Shown: positions 25,846-46,680, numbered from the stretch's first letter. The stretch: DNA of 64,000 bases from Chrysomallon squamiferum (GCA_012295275.1 CM022672.1:1653443-1717442); one strand, 5' to 3'. The notes: a model not told the origin generated them from the letters alone. A program made the numbers and translations.

Positions 25846-28800
25846 ATGAAGTTTGCTGAACATTTGGGTGCTCATATTACTCCAGAATGGAGAAAACAGT
25901 ATATTCAGTATGAGGTGAGATATAAGTTTGTATGTACCAATCTATTTAAATGCATTTATGTGAAAATTAAACTTTTCAAATGTATAAATTCCTACCTAAT
26001 TGAATACTTAGACAAAATGTTTTGTTTATATTCAATACCATTAAATATATTTCTTTTAATTTAATTTATTCTAGTACATTTAGTCAATTATCATAAACAT
26101 CATGTGTTAAAAAGACACATAACTGATGCACCAGTTCAAAAGAAATTATAACCATGAACTGTATTTAAAAAATAAAAAATGCACATTTAGTGATCTTTAA
26201 TTAATGCTATCTGTATATTATAATATATTAATGAAATAATTAACAATATAAATCAAAACATTTAAAATAAATATCTTTCAGTATTTGTTTTTAAGCGCCT
26301 GTAGATATTCATTTATAAATAATTTTCAGGTGATGAAAGAAATGCTTTATGCAGCACAAGAGCAATCACCATCAGCAGAAGGTGTGTTACATGACTATAT
26401 TATTTATTCACAGAGTAAAACTGGACATTTTTAGTCTTCAGATTTAAATGTCTAGGGATATCAGTTACTGCTCATAGTAATCCACTTAACATTAGAATTT
26501 TTGTGGGTGTGTGTTTTTTGTTTTATTTGTTATTGCTAAGGTTTTTAACTTACAGAGTATAGGTGTAAACAGATACTGTGTATATTAACATTACATTTTA
26601 TTTAAAAATAAGTTACCACAGTCCATCAATAATCCTTAGAAATATATTTATTTTATAATAAAATTCTGATTTTTGAAAAAAAACAATTATTTCTAAAATT
26701 TATAGCAGATAGTTCATTTTTTAATGTTATTAGTATTAACATTTTTTATTTTTTATTTTTTATTTTTTTTCAGTTGTTGACCAAAGTACTATTCAAAGAT
26801 TCCAAGCAAGATTTGATGAAGAGTTTTTCCAGTTTTGTGACAAAGAGTTAGCTAAGATAAATACATTCTTTCTTGGTATGTTATTTTAACTGTTCTGATA
26901 TATTGTTATAGGATTTGGGGAAGATTTTTTTTTTTTTTTTTAGATTTTTATTATAATATTTCATTTTATTTTATTTTATTTTTTATTATTATATATCAAT
27001 TTTTTTTTTTTTTTTTTAATTATCATCTTTTTTTTTTGATAAAAATGAGTTTTTTGTACTTCCATAATAGAAAAACTATCTGAAGCTACCAGGAAGTATG
27101 CCAGCCTCAAAGCTGACCTGGAGGCCTACATGGAACATGCATCTCAAACTGGAACCTTCAGACTGCGAAACCGACAGTCCAGCATCTACGCTCGTTTCAA
27201 GGACAAGGAGAAGACTGGCGTGACACACATGCGAAAGCTGCACGACCTGAAACTGGCTTTCAGTGAATTCTACCTCAGTCTCATCCTGCTGCAGAATTAC
27301 CAGACACTCAACTTCACTGGCTTCAGAAAAATCCTCAAGAAACACGACAAGGTGAGCTAATTAAGTCCTTCCTACTTCCAGTCACTGAGATGTATCCAGG
27401 GACATTTTTTTGTAGTGATTTTTCTTTGGTATTATTTGTGTATGTATGTAAGTATGTATAATCTATTCAATTCCTTTATTTAAAAAACCCAGTATTTCTA
27501 GTAAAATATACACACAAATACATACATACATACATACATACATACATACATACATACATACATACATTTACACACAGACATCCATCCATCCATACATACA
27601 TACATACAGTCACAAACAGACATTTAGACATACATGTATACCTAAAAAGGTAAATACCCCTTTCTGATTCATTTTACTATTTTTATTCAGTTGATGAACA
27701 CAAACTTGGGTACCGAATGGCGTGTAGCTCATGTGGAAACAGCACCATTTTACACCAACAAAGAGGTTGACCACTTAATTGTCGACACAGAGGTTAGATG
27801 GCATCCTTGGAAACAGAGCCCATTTTTTTATACAAACTGAACTGATATCAACAACTACAATAACCCATAAACACTTGCTAAAATAAAAAAAATTCTAGAA
27901 TATAATTTTTTTTTTTTTCTTTTAAAGTCCAAAACATCTACATCACTAAATATGTAATTAAAAAATATATATCTTGTTACATTTTATGATTATTTTGTTC
28001 TGGATTTCATGTTTTTAATTTTTTAATTTTTGTTGTTTTTAATATTTTTTTAAATATTTATTTTATAGGTCATAGTGAAAATGGAGGATATTATTTTCCA
28101 TTTAAAAGTTACTGTTGTGTAATGTAATGGTTAGGCAGCAGTTTGTTTTATATTTGAAGTAGTAAATTTCAAATTTGTTTTGCAGCAAAGTGTGACGTCA
28201 GATCTGGAAGGTGGAAATCGCCAGAAAGCAATGAAAAGACTGAGAGTTCCTCCACTTGGTGATCATGTGAGTGTTAATATCATCCTCATCATCATCATGA
28301 TTGTTGTTGTTATTTTGCTTACTACTTCTATTACTATACTACTATTAATCTCTGAAATATGAATAAATCAGTATGTCTCTGAGCATTTGAACCTATCTCC
28401 TGAGTACCATTTTGATTTCCTGCATGTCTACTGTATGTAGAGTTACTGCAGAATGTCTGGTGTTGAATATCATATTTCATAATTCACAATATCCATGTAT
28501 CATTGCCTTCTACCCTGTTTCATATTTTCCTGTTAAACAGGATTATCCACCTTGGTAAGAAAAAATTAATAAATATTATAAATATTAGTGGGTTTTTTTG
28601 TGTTAAAGTGATAATTTATTATTATTATTATTAATTTATTATTATTATTATTTAGAACTTGAAACAGTAAGAAATAATTGGATGGATGGACCTGTGGATG
28701 TATACATGGATGAATGGATATATGTAGGTATGTCTCAGTGAGTGTGTGTGTGTGATTAAAAATAACAGTTCTAAGGAGCCCAAATAAAAATAACAAAAAC

Positions 28801-30688
28801 AGTAAATAACAATAAGCAAAGAATCTCCACTGCAGTTTATAAATTATTAATACTGGTACCCAGGCAAGAAATGTACATGGCTACAAATTGAAAAATATAA
28901 GAATGAATTATTTTTGTTAGTTATGAGATAACCATAAATTATTATTTTTAAAAAAAAACCCGCATAATATAACATAATCTTAATTTACCTTTCCACTTCC
29001 AGCAAAATCCGTGGACGAATTTTAAAGTTGGTTTGTTTCTTGGAATGTTCACCATTCTCCTAGTTGTTATTGTAATGGCAGGTATGTGTTTTCAAAGATA
29101 TCCTATTTCCTATTTTTTAATTCTTTTGCTTAATGTCTTTAAGTCAGACTTGGTATCATAGATTATAGGTTTTTATTTTCTTTGCAGTGTCTATCTGCAT
29201 GCTAACAGAATTAGCTAGTTCTTGGGATTGGTTTGAAACTTCTAAGCAATCTGGGTATTTTCCATAAGAAATTATTTTATTTAATTAAACTATTACTTGA
29301 TAGAGAATTGCTTAGCAAAATTAGTAAATTGTTTTTCTTTATGTTTGTAAAAATAAATTGGTTAAATTTAAAAGGTCAGAAGACACAATCATGTTTCTAT
29401 TTTTTAAAGTATTTTTATGTATTTTTTTTTTTTTTTTTATCATTTTACTATTATAGGTACAGTAAATTATAGGGAAATTAGTTTTTAGCATAGTGCCTAG
29501 AGAAAAAGATGTTTTTTTCTAAGTTGTTTAAAACACTAATAAATTGGTTTTTGTCATTTAATATTAATAGGATCATCATTTTTATTACTAAATTATTATT
29601 ATAATAAATTGGTTGTAGCTAAATGATTAGGGAACACCAACATTTTTATTATTATAATAATAAATTCATTTTAGTTAATTGATTAGAGGTCACCAGTATT
29701 TTCCTTACTTAAAATTGATGTAATGACAATATTGATAATAAATTATAAGGGAAAATGTACATAATATTAAGACTTTTAAATTGTTATTATAATAATAATA
29801 AACTAGTTGAAGCATGTTAGACAGCACTGGTCATCATACTGACCATTATATAATATTTAAAACATGAAATGAACAATACAATAGAATAGTTTATATATAA
29901 GTTTATCTAGATGTAGTCTTAATTTTTAACAAAACACACAGACAAAATGAAACTGTCAACATTAAAACCTCGAATCAGGCTGTGAAATTCTTTTCATAAT
30001 TTAATATTTCAGGACTGCCTTCATTTGAACACGGTACATATAAAAATAATTATATGCAAGAAATTTAGCCTTTAATGGATTTTTTTATTTTATGTTTATA
30101 AAATTTCTTGGTTGATTGGTTGTGGGAAGTTTGAGTTTATATTCTTTTGTTGTGTCTTGTTGACTTTAAGATTTTATTTCTGTTTTTTATTTAACAATTT
30201 GTTTGTATTGTCTTTATTTTCAAGAAGAAATGAAAATTAATTAATTAATTTAACATAACATGCAATTTTAAACTAAAAATTTAAATTTAAAATGTAAGCA
30301 ATACTGCTTGTTATTAAATAAACAATGGCCTTCATTTCTATGAAAACACTAAAACTAAATTTTAAATTATTATTATGCCTTCACAAACATAAACATTTTG
30401 ATATCATTTAAGCAATATCAAAAAATATTTTTTTCAGTGATAAATGTATTGTTTCCAAAATTATGAAGATAACAACAGACATCGTTCTTTTTTATTTTTA
30501 TTTTTTATTTATTTTACTACTAATACAGTTTAAGTGCATGTTGGTTTTTCTAACATTTAAAGTTTTTTTAAAAATGCATGCATCATGCTATGACTTCCAT
30601 TATTATTATTATTATTATCATTGATCTTAAATACCAAATTATATATATCTATAAAAGTTTATTATGTTTTCACCATCTTTTTCTTCTT

Positions 30689-30719
<31 letters not shown>

Positions 30720-33700
30720 TTAAAATTATCTTTTTTTCTTCTGTTACATGTCTGATTGTGAAAACACATTAGCTGACAAACATTCACAGAATATTATCAC
30801 AAAATCAACAGATAAATAACAGAAACAAATGTTCTGTCAAAATAAGTATGCACTCAGTTTTGTTACCTTTAACTAGGTCATCACACCTGTTATTTAATAT
30901 CTTAATATCCATTTCAGTTTGCTTTTTAATCACATCATTAGCCTTATAAATAATATAAGAATTTTTTATTTTTTATTATTTATTAAATTAGTTATTGCTT
31001 CATTTTACTTAAAACATTTATTGGCTTATTTAATATCATTGCCATATTATATTGCATTTTTTTGTATTTTCAACATTTCAAATTGAGAAGATATTAGTTT
31101 CAAATTAATCTTTTTTTTTAAATTTAAAAATAAAAATCTGACAAGAATTTGTTTGTTATATGATTAATTTTTGTAAATGGATTTTTCTCAGTAATTAAAA
31201 TGTTCAAAAATAAATTAATTAATTAATTAAAAACAACAACAACAAAGAACGACAAAAAGAAAGCAAAACATATGTAACTTACAATTACATTACATTTTGT
31301 TTTCAAGTCAGTTTTGTGTGTCAGTGTTAGCATTCAAATATAGCTAAGATATTTGACGTGTTATTTATTTATTTAGATTTGTTTTTATTACTATTTTTTA
31401 TTTTTTGTTTATATTGTTATTATTTATAAATTGTATTTTCAGCTATGTCCTTAAACGCTCATAAAGACACCAATGTTGAGTGGATACCTGCCCTGAGAAT
31501 CTTCCGTGGTTTCTTCCTTATTATTTTCCTCCTTTTCTTACTGGGACTGAACACCTACGGTTGGAGGTCATCAGGGGTCAATCATGTCCTCATCTTTGAA
31601 ATAGATCCCCGAAATCATCTGTCGCATGCTCAGTTCTTAGAGGTACAGTGACAGTATTAAAAATATATTGAATTAAAGATAATTAATATTAATAATTAAT
31701 ATTTAACAAGCAAACTGTCTTTTTATATTCAGAACACCTCTGATGCAACTATCCTTGTCTGAAACTAAAAATGTAAAAATGCCAAAAGTGTTTTACTTTT
31801 TATTTCTTTTTTTTAAAATTATTATTTCTGTTCCTAGCTTTTTGTTGCATAGAAGAACAACATACAGAGATATCTTATTATATTCCAAAATTAAAAATTT
31901 GAAAAATCTGAGATAAATTTTAGTCACATGTAATTTGTCATGCTTAATACTTTATTACATAAGGCTGATAAGCATATTCGAAAAGGTAAAAATGGTTTGA
32001 TACATGTATTCATATCATAAATGTCTGTGAGTGTCAGTATGTTTGTATGTGCTTGTGTGCGCCTTTATTTATTTTGCAGTTTATAATATTTATTACATTT
32101 TAGGAAAACTCCCAAAAGACACATGAAAGATATATTTCTTATTACATGCTTTTGTTGTTGTTTTGGAGGCTTTTTTGTGTGTGTGTGGTTTTTTTTTAAA
32201 TTATTATTATTATTTTTATTATTGATATTTAATAAATAATATGAACAGGGTGTTTGATAACCTCAGTAAATATCTTTGCTTGGTTTCAGCTGGCTTCGTT
32301 CATGGCTGTGTTGTGGTCTGTGTGTGTGTTGGGATACGAATTCAGCGACTATCTGTCTGTCCACTCGATGATCTTCCCTCTCGCCCTGGCAGTTGGCATG
32401 CTTCTCTTTCTCATCAACCCCATCAAGATTGTCTACTACAGGGCTCGGATGTGGCTTCTCAAAGTTCTGGTAAAACATATGTGTAAATCTTTTTTATTTT
32501 TTATTATTTTAAAATTATTTATTGTCCATTAATCACGAGTAGAGCCAGATTTAGAGGTTCTGACTATTGGTTTACACTGATTGGAAAATAATAATTAAAA
32601 TATTCATAATTATATTATAGTGTGCTGTCTGAGTTTACACTTTAAGTAAAATTTTAAATATTATTATTTTTATATATTACTAATGAATGTGTCTGTATGT
32701 ATGTAAAAATCATATATTTTATTAAACATATATATATTATTGTTGTTTTATGTAATTAATTTAAACTGTAATCCCCATACATACAAACACACACATACAC
32801 ACATACATACACACATGCACACAAAAACACAAATAACAAGACATACACTGATACAGAAGCCTATTAATATTATAATTTTGTGCCAGTCTGCAATAAACAA
32901 CAAATCGTTTCTTTTCAGTTCCGTATTTTCACAGCACCATTCCACCATGTTGGATTTGCAGACTTCTGGCTGGCTGATCAGCTGAACTCTCTTACTACTG
33001 TCCTTCTAGATTTTGAATACCTCATCTGCTATTACTCTTTTGAAGTTGACTGGCTGGGTCCTAACAGTAAGTAACATGAAGGAAGAAAGACAAGTTCTAC
33101 TTAACAGCACATTTTTATTTTTATCTGCTCTTGTAGAGTGTTACTGTGGGAAGTCTGGTGGAAGATAGTGTGAAGGTCAAAATGGAGCGATGAGGATATT
33201 TCTTGAACTAATCTAAAATCAAAAGTCCAGATTTTCCAAAAGGTGTTATAAATTGCAAAAAATAAATAATGTAGAATATTACACAGAACTAAATTTGCTT
33301 TAAATTCAGAATGATGAATAATGTACAGAATTAAATTTACTTTAAACTCACAGTTTTTACTTATTGTGGTGGCATGATCACATAGTGATGCCATTATCAA
33401 AACACAAAAAATAGAATAATGTTATTTATCTGTGAAGAAACACAGACCAAACAAATAGATCAACTACCTAAAGGAGACATCTTTCAGAAGCTTTGCAGGA
33501 CAGGTTCAAATTTCATAAGATTGAAGGATATTTCCAAGATTATGTCCAGATATTCAAATAGTTGTCTGTTAAATGGAGGGTCCATTGTAATTTAAAATAT
33601 AAAATTGAAATTTACTAAACAGAGACAACTTAATGCATTTCTAAAGCAGTTTTCTGGTAATTCTGCTATTCTGGAAACCCAATAAATGATCTAGTAACTG

Positions 33701-36279
33701 TATAATTTGTCAGTACCATAACTGCAAAGTAGCTTTGCCTCAGTGTTGTAACCATTTTACATTTCATTCCTTTTTAAATAGATAAAATATGTGACAGAAA
33801 CTCAGTAGACTCTAAGGGACTGTCCAAATAACATGCGCATGCATACACACACATGTCATTGCACATACATTTACATGAGTGTGAACTGTCCAATATCTAA
33901 AATTGGTATTTATTCATCAAGAAATCATTTGACAAAACTAAACAACAATAGAGTTATTTCTTCAAACTATTTCATATTCAGATAATGGATTGTAGCCTTA
34001 ACAATATTTATCTTTTTTTCATTTGTTTGCTTACAGGACCAGATGTGTGCACTAAAAATGTTTTTGGAATCCGAGCTCTGATAGGGTGTTTGCCCGCCTG
34101 GTTCCGATTCGCACAGTGCTTGAGGCGATACCGCGACACCAAACTGGTTTTCCCTCACGTGGTGAACGCAGGAAAATACTCAACAACCTTCTTTGTGATG
34201 CTCTTTTCCACACTGTTTAAAATACAGGGTGGTAAGTAACAGCGCAGTTCAGTTTTAAAAAATAAATATGATAAGTAAATGTTCATTTTTAATTTTTGAA
34301 AAATATACACATTTATTGAAAAGAAATCAAATATATTTTGTTATTACTGTAATTTTTATTTTTTATTTTATTTTATTTGTGTTTCTTATTATTAATTCAT
34401 CGAATTGGTGTCATTAAATCATCTATCTAATTTTAGTTTCGGTAAATAAGTGTATTTTTATTTTAATTTTAATTTTTTTGTTTAATTTTTTTTAGAGTTA
34501 TATGGAACAGGTACTAGCTGGCAAGAAAAAGTGTTTTTTTACCTCTGGATAGTTTCAGCAATTGCCAGTTCATGTTATACATACACATGGGACATAAAGA
34601 TGGATTGGGGCTTGTTTGACAAAAATGCAGGAGAGAATCGATTTCTTCGTGAAGAAATAGTTTATGCTTTTAAGGTATGATCATTTTTCATTGAATATTC
34701 AGTATTTGTGTGTGAGTATATGTATGTATGTGTATATATATGTGTGTGTGTGTATATATATATAAAAATACATATGTGTGTGTGTTTTTGTGTGTGCCAC
34801 GGACAGGGTTTTTTTGTTTTTTTTCCTAATGCTTTCTTCTTATTTTTCTCAAAAACAGATGCATATGTGTGTGTCTGTATGTATGTGTGACAGTGGGTTA
34901 GTGACAAAAAACAATTATAATCCTTTATTTTTTCTAAGATTTAAATTCTTATTTATTTACTTATTTGTTTTGCAGGCCTACTATTACTTTGCAATAATAG
35001 AAGATTTTATACTGAGATTTACCTGGTCACTGTCAGTGTCAATTGGACAGGGTCTGCTGTTTCATAATGAACTGCTGACAACACTGCTGTCTTGTTTAGA
35101 AGTGTTCAGGTTAGTGTTACATTCCAAACCACTATTCATTCAAACTCACATTGTCTGTGATGTAAACATTAAATGTAATGGGGTAGTAGGTTGACTTAAG
35201 CAAATTTGGTGTATATCAGTGCATTTTATAACATATGAAAGTCCTGTGTGTTATTTTAAAAAAAAATTGTTTTATTTTTTGAAACGTTTTAGGTTTTGAT
35301 AAAAAAAAAAAAGTTAGTATATATTAGTGGACTGGATAAACAATGTTTCTAATGCATGTAAAGTACACATTTGTTACTGTGAAGATCAAAAGTGTTTGTT
35401 TTATTAATGTATTAAAGAATTCTACTGAAATGTAGTTTAGCACTTTATGAAATAGATCATGGCACAGTGTTACCAGATGACAAAAATACCATAGGTCTTA
35501 TCAACAGGATCCAGTTCTTTACTTTATCAGACTTACCTGGTATGTCACACTGAATAAATAACAGCTGCATACATTTGACTAAATGTCCAACATATTCTTT
35601 AGACATGATGACAGCCACCACTTCAAACACTACATGCATCAATTATCAGAACTGTGGTACACTAAATAGAGTTCATCATTTCTTCCAGCCTTGATATTTC
35701 ACAGTAATTTTTATCTTAACTTTACACGAGCATTTTTCACATCACAGAAGAACTGGTCTTTTTGATCTGATTTAGAAGTTTAAACTGTACTCTGTGTTTT
35801 ATGCTTTGTTTTTGTTTTTTCCTCTGCTTTGCCACAGGAGGTTCATTTGGAACTTCTTCCGACTGGAGAATGAACACCTTGAACAACTGTGGTCAGTTCC
35901 GAGCTGTTAGAGATATTTCTATAGGTCCCATGGATTCCAACGATGAGGCTCGAATAATTGAACTGATGGATGAGCCAAGTGATGTTGACTCCAGACATAT
36001 TCAGATTCAAGACAAATACCGAAGTAACAGGTAAGTGTCTGCATAATTAAAATTAGCTTCTGGGACAATTCTTAGTTTTGTTTTTGTGGTTGTTTTGGTG
36101 GTTTTTTATTTTTGTATAATTGTTATTTTGTTTTTGTTTTTTGTTATGACACTAATTATATAATTTAATATAAAGTTTTATTACTTCCTTTACTCCTTTC
36201 CAGGAAAGACACACGTCTGTGGATTGAAGGAGATGAGGAGAAGGAGCCACTGATGAAAAACAAAGTGAAAGGATTATAG
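25812..36279 (+). CDS. XPR1: XPR1-like SPX-EXS phosphate exporter, 15 coding exons, 1-bp frameshift in exon 14
   Basis: Seen: exons are 25812-25914 (ATG 25846), 26330-26381, 26774-26875, 27071-27351, 27691-27792, 28186-28266, 29003-29081, 31443-31642, 32290-32469, 32919-33066, 34037-34231, 34496-34674, 34976-35109, 35838-36030 and 36204-36279, all with GT-AG borders. Coding length is 2071 nt, one base more than 690 codons. Residues 1 to about 200 form the SPX domain, beginning [15 protein letters not shown] and holding KILKKHDK (161-168). Membrane helices follow, then the EXS domain with [14 protein letters not shown] and LRRYRDTK. Known: XPR1/PHO1 proteins export inorganic phosphate at the plasma membrane, gated by inositol pyrophosphates binding the SPX lysine cluster. 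Odd: the extra base near 35880 shifts the frame and gives TAG at 35908-35910, for a 624-residue product. It is either a sequence error or a true lesion. Confidence 0.93.
25846..28266 (+). CDS. XPR1: SPX domain exons of XPR1 (exons 1-6)
   Basis: Seen: exons 1-6 encode residues 1-229. Exon 4 (27071-27351) carries the long central helices, with [19 protein letters not shown] and [13 protein letters not shown] at its end. Exon 5 has WRVAHVE and FYTNKEV, and exon 6 has [14 protein letters not shown] before the first membrane helix. Known: the KxxKKxxK lysines on this helix face the pyrophosphate-binding surface of SPX domains, with Tyr22 and Lys in the N-terminal hairpin (YIQYE and MKFAEHL here). 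All are present, so the sensor half looks intact. Confidence 0.92.
27505..27605. repeat. (CATA)n microsatellite, XPR1 intron 4
   Basis: CATA tetranucleotides with a short CCAT patch between XPR1 exons 4 and 5, about 85 nt upstream of the exon 5 acceptor. Confidence 0.9.
29082..31442. other. Longest intron of XPR1 (intron 7)
   Basis: About 2.4 kb between the first and second groups of membrane exons. It contains poly-T tracts and a (TTC)n run (about 30680-30718). Exons 7 and 8 join in phase (G plus CT, Ala), so no intervening coding exon is required. No RNA gene or transposon was recognised. Confidence 0.65.
35838..36030 (+). CDS. XPR1: XPR1 exon 14 with single-base insertion
   Basis: Seen: 193 nt between acceptor GCCACAG and donor GTAAGT. 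The frame entering from exon 13 reads [14 protein letters not shown] up to CTT at 35878-35880, then goes off-frame and stops at 35908-35910. The +1 frame from about 35881 reads [14 protein letters not shown], and it alone is in phase with exon 15. Known: [15 protein letters not shown] is conserved in animal XPR1. One surplus T or G in CCTTGAAC accounts for everything. Without it the exon would be 192 nt, a multiple of three, so skipping exon 14 would keep frame. Confidence 0.88.
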
Positions 36280-37247
36280 TCCATGGAGAGAAACATTTAG
36301 GTCACTAGTCATGATCCAAGTACAAGAGTACTGCAGTCATGTGATCAGTACATATCATTAACCAGACTTTAAGTCATCTACGCAGAGCTTGTGTGCATCA
36401 GTATCAGTTAACAGACAGTCAGCTTATTCAGACAGAGATCTTAAGTGACAGCATGGTCAGAATTCATTTTGTCTTCATTTCTTTTCGAATCTTCTTAAGT
36501 GAAAAATAAATGATTTTAAAAATAATAGTAATAGAAATTCTACCAACATCTAATTTTTAAATTAATAACTGAAATGTGAAATTGTTTTAACCATTTTATT
36601 CATTGTATGAACACATTTGTTCACATTAAACAGCAACAAATATTTAATATAATTGAATGTGAACAGTGACTCAAACACTTGGCTTCAGTATTTTTTTCTT
36701 TTCTTGTTTTCTGAATATACTTCCAAAGTTACTTGAGATTTTTAATGTTCTTAATAAGTTGATTCATACTAGCTGAAGTCTGGAACCAAAGCACAAAATA
36801 TTCTTTTTTTTAATTTTATAAACAGAGCCTTGACTGTAATAAATTATGTACATATGAATTTATATATTTACACTGCCATTGCTTCTTTGATCAGTTAGAA
36901 TATAAATTCTGTTTTTAGTGCTGTAAGAAAATGTTTTAAATAATTTTTGAATGATTATCATGACTTCAATTTTGTATGAAATGACATCACAAGTGGCAAG
37001 TGTCAGCCTCTGTAATTGATTTTTTAATAGTGGTTCTTTATTATTAGCAAAGATTAGTTGTTAAATAAAAAATAGGAGGGGAAGAATATAAAGTATACTG
37101 AGGATGTTTGTTCATACTACCTAAGAGCTAGACTGTGAGTCAATCAAACATTTAAATGACATTACAATGTATTTTAAAGCACTTACATCAACTACATTAA
37201 ATTTAAATATTTTAATTTATTTTAATTTTTATATAAACCAAATTAAT

Positions 37248-37283
<36 letters not shown>

Positions 37284-40200
37284 TATATATATATATATAT
37301 TTTTTTTTTTTTTATTGTATTTTTTTTACCATAGCATTAATATATTTTGAAGAAAAACAATTTTGTTTGTTTTGATTTTCTTGCAAACTACTCAAAATGA
37401 ATAGTCAGAAGTTTTAAACACATTTCAGTTTTACATGAAAGTTTTATATAAGATTTGATCCTTGTAAGACCAAAAATTGTTTTAAAAGTTTCTAAAGCAA
37501 ACATCAGGTATTGATGAATTACACATTTTTGCAATGGGGATTGTTGCTTGTTTTCAGATTATCGGTAAAAGCATTTCAAAATATTTTAATGCTAAAGCAC
37601 TTCCTAACCTGCCAAGCAAAGAACATAAAAACCATTATTGTCATATAAATTAGTTAATTTTTATTTTAGATGTGTGGATTACCAAAAATCATTTAATTCA
37701 TGTCTTTCTTACATGAAAAAAGTCTTGACAGAGTATTATGTTATACTATTCATATTTGTCAATACTTCTAGACTCCCAAGATTTTTTTTTTTTTTGATGA
37801 TTTCAAAAATGTGCTATAATCATTCTTGTCTTAAAAACATTAGTTAATTTATCATAGCAGCATTGAAATGGAGAATTTTAATATGTAGCTAAAATAACTC
37901 AAGAAAATGTTTGATTAAATATCACTGTTTGACCAGTTGGACATATGTTACAAAGTATAAGACAGATAAAGTAAAAGTTAGTAAAAGAATTTAATTTGTT
38001 ACAAGTCAGTAACAGACTTTAATTTGTTATAGGATAAATCAGATACAGAAGAATTTAGTTTGTTACAGGAGAACTCAATAACAGTAAAATTTAGTTTGTT
38101 ACAGAATGTTACCAAAGAATTTAGTTTGTTAGAGGATAAGTCAATAAGAAAATTTAGTTTGTTACAAATATTAAATATTACACTAATAGTACAAGTGTAT
38201 GTCTGTATGTGCGAGTGTGTGTGTGTGTGTTTTACAGATTAGCATTTTATATTTTAATGTGCAGTATAAACTGCATGGTAAAAAATTATAAAAGATTTAA
38301 GAGGGGGACCAAATAAACAAATTTTAATTTTTAAACTGTATATAATTATAATAAATGCAGGCATTTATGTAACTAATCTAAAGGAATTTTAATCTTGAAA
38401 TGAATAATTATATTTTTAATGTACTTTATGATCATCTTTTTAATTGCTTTATATATGGGTTATTTTTTCTTTAATTAATTAAAATATTTGTATATTATAT
38501 ATTTATACATATATATATATATATATATCTTGCATAACATGAATGTAATTATGTTTTAATAAATATTTTAACAGAGTTTAACTTTAATTTTTTATTATTG
38601 TTACTATTTTATTTCGTTGTTGTAGATGCAATATATTTGATAAATTGAATGAATATATATATATATATATATATATTTATGGTAAACAAGTGATTACTGT
38701 CTTAAGCTATCATCTGTACTCAGAGAAGGTTAAATGGTAAATGCAGTGAGTTGCTGATATAAAGCTGGTATCTTAAATTACTGGATACTTCTTTTATTCT
38801 GCAATCCTAAATAATATATTTTTGATATGACTCTTTATTTCTCAACTCATGCTCTAGAGAGTGGTGCATTTCATATATAATGATTTATTTTTTGCCTACA
38901 AAAACCATGCCTCAAAACAAAATAGTCCTCAAATAACAATTTATTTGTTATTTTTTAAAATGAAAACTGTTTTCAAAAAGTTCTTTTAAGATCGAACCCA
39001 GCAACTAAACACTAAAAAGATAATTTTGAACACTATATATATATAGATACATAGATAGATTCACATACGTACTTACACATATACACATATATACTCACAT
39101 ATTTATACACAAATACACACACAGTAACAAAGTAATTTATCAGTCACTGATAAGAGAGAAATTTATCTTCTCACTATCTATAGTGATTGCAGGATAACTG
39201 TGTGCGTGTGTGTGTCCATGGTCTATGTATTTACTGGGCTGTTTCTATTCAAGCCTGTTCCCCAAGTTCAGGTATTGGGCATATCATGTCTTTCCAGTCC
39301 ACAGAAAACTTGCTTATTCAAAAAGAGTAGCCATAGTTTTACATAGCTGGATTTCTGTCTTTGACCAGTTGAAACAATAAAACTAATTTTAAAATATGAT
39401 GTAGTTGTTTTTACAATTACATTCATCAATATATTTAATAAACAACATAAAATTTAAATATTTTAAAAATAACATTTTATTTACGTAGAAATACACATCA
39501 TACATTGCTAAAATGCAGGAGGATGACAGAATCTGGTTATGTCACTAGAGAAATTAATGTTTAATTCATAAAAAAAAGTATATTATAATTATTTATATAT
39601 ATATATAGTGGCAGTTTAAATGTTTTGGAAATGAAATGAGTTTCATTATAAAGCAAAAAGCATCAGGCAGTGTTAGGGGTAGTCATTATTATTTTTTTTT
39701 TTAAAGAGAGTACTGATTGTTTATTTCATATAATTATTATTAGTAGTAGTAGTAGTATTATCATTTCTACTACTACTACTACTATTACTACTATCTTGAC
39801 ACTCAAATAAACATTTGTAAATAAAATACAGCTATACAGCCAGTATGTCATGTCGTTTGAAATTGCTTTCTTGTTTTTCGCTGAAACATGATTATATGAT
39901 AAAAGAAAATGAATGATTCAGCATTAAATGAATTTCTAAGAAAATTCTTTTTAATATTCTTTATGATAATCATGACAAACCAATTAAACTGAGTCTATGA
40001 TAAAATAAATTTTAAAAATTAAGAAGTGGAACATTATCTGTTGCGAAAAAAGAAACCAACACAACAATGATTATGTCTATCTTACTATCTGAGTTATCAT
40101 TCCTACAGGAACAATTCAAAGTTTTCTACATCTAGTTGTTGTGTAAGACTGTTCCATTATAAATAAAATTAAGGTGACTGAAACATAAGTGGCCAGCCAC

Positions 40201-40498
40201 ATTTATTGACTGATACAATTATAATCGTTTGACTTCTTCATGAAAACTAGGAAATAATTATACTAATTATATTATGGTGTAGATAGATACATAAAAAGAC
40301 AGACTGGCAGGTAAAATAGACTATCAGTTCATTTTGATACATAATCATTCAGCTGTATATAAGACCTCATTCTGAGAAAGCAGTTATAATAAAGCAGTTA
40401 TAATACTTAAATGAAGCAAATATGTCAGTAACGTATTATTTGAGCACATCCGTATTGCAATTTTTATTTTCCAAGATGTCTGTTTGAACCTTCTTCTA
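36280..40498. other. XPR1 3' UTR and convergent intergenic region, unit A
   Basis: After the XPR1 stop (36277-36279) comes AT-rich DNA with an AATAAA at 36505-36510 and others further on; the real polyadenylation site is not determinable. It holds a poly-T/(TA)n tract (about 37250-37315), a short ~33-bp imperfect repeat containing AATTTAGTTTGTTACAG (about 37977-38165) and (TA)n runs near 38508 and 38655. It ends at the presumed last exon of the convergent minus-strand gene. No additional coding exon was found. Confidence 0.65.
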
Positions 40499-46603
<6,105 letters not shown>

Positions 46604-46654
46604 GTTTTAAGTTAGAAAGTGTTCTGCTTACCACGACGAACGACACGAAAGGGG

Positions 46655-46680
46655 TGTATGCTCTTATCTGCGCATCCGGG
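46655..46680 (-). promoter_or_regulatory. Candidate core promoter of TM-A
   Basis: Seen: a TATA-like GATAAGAG (46668-46661, minus strand) lies about 58 nt upstream of the ATG at 46603. The matching position in unit B reads GATAAAAG (61322-61315). A start about 25-30 nt further on would give a very short 5' UTR. The spacing and its preservation in both copies are the only support. Confidence 0.3.

Noticed and set aside
27076-27345. Minus-strand 89-codon frame opposite XPR1 exon 4
   Set aside because: It is a shadow of the conserved SPX exon on the plus strand.
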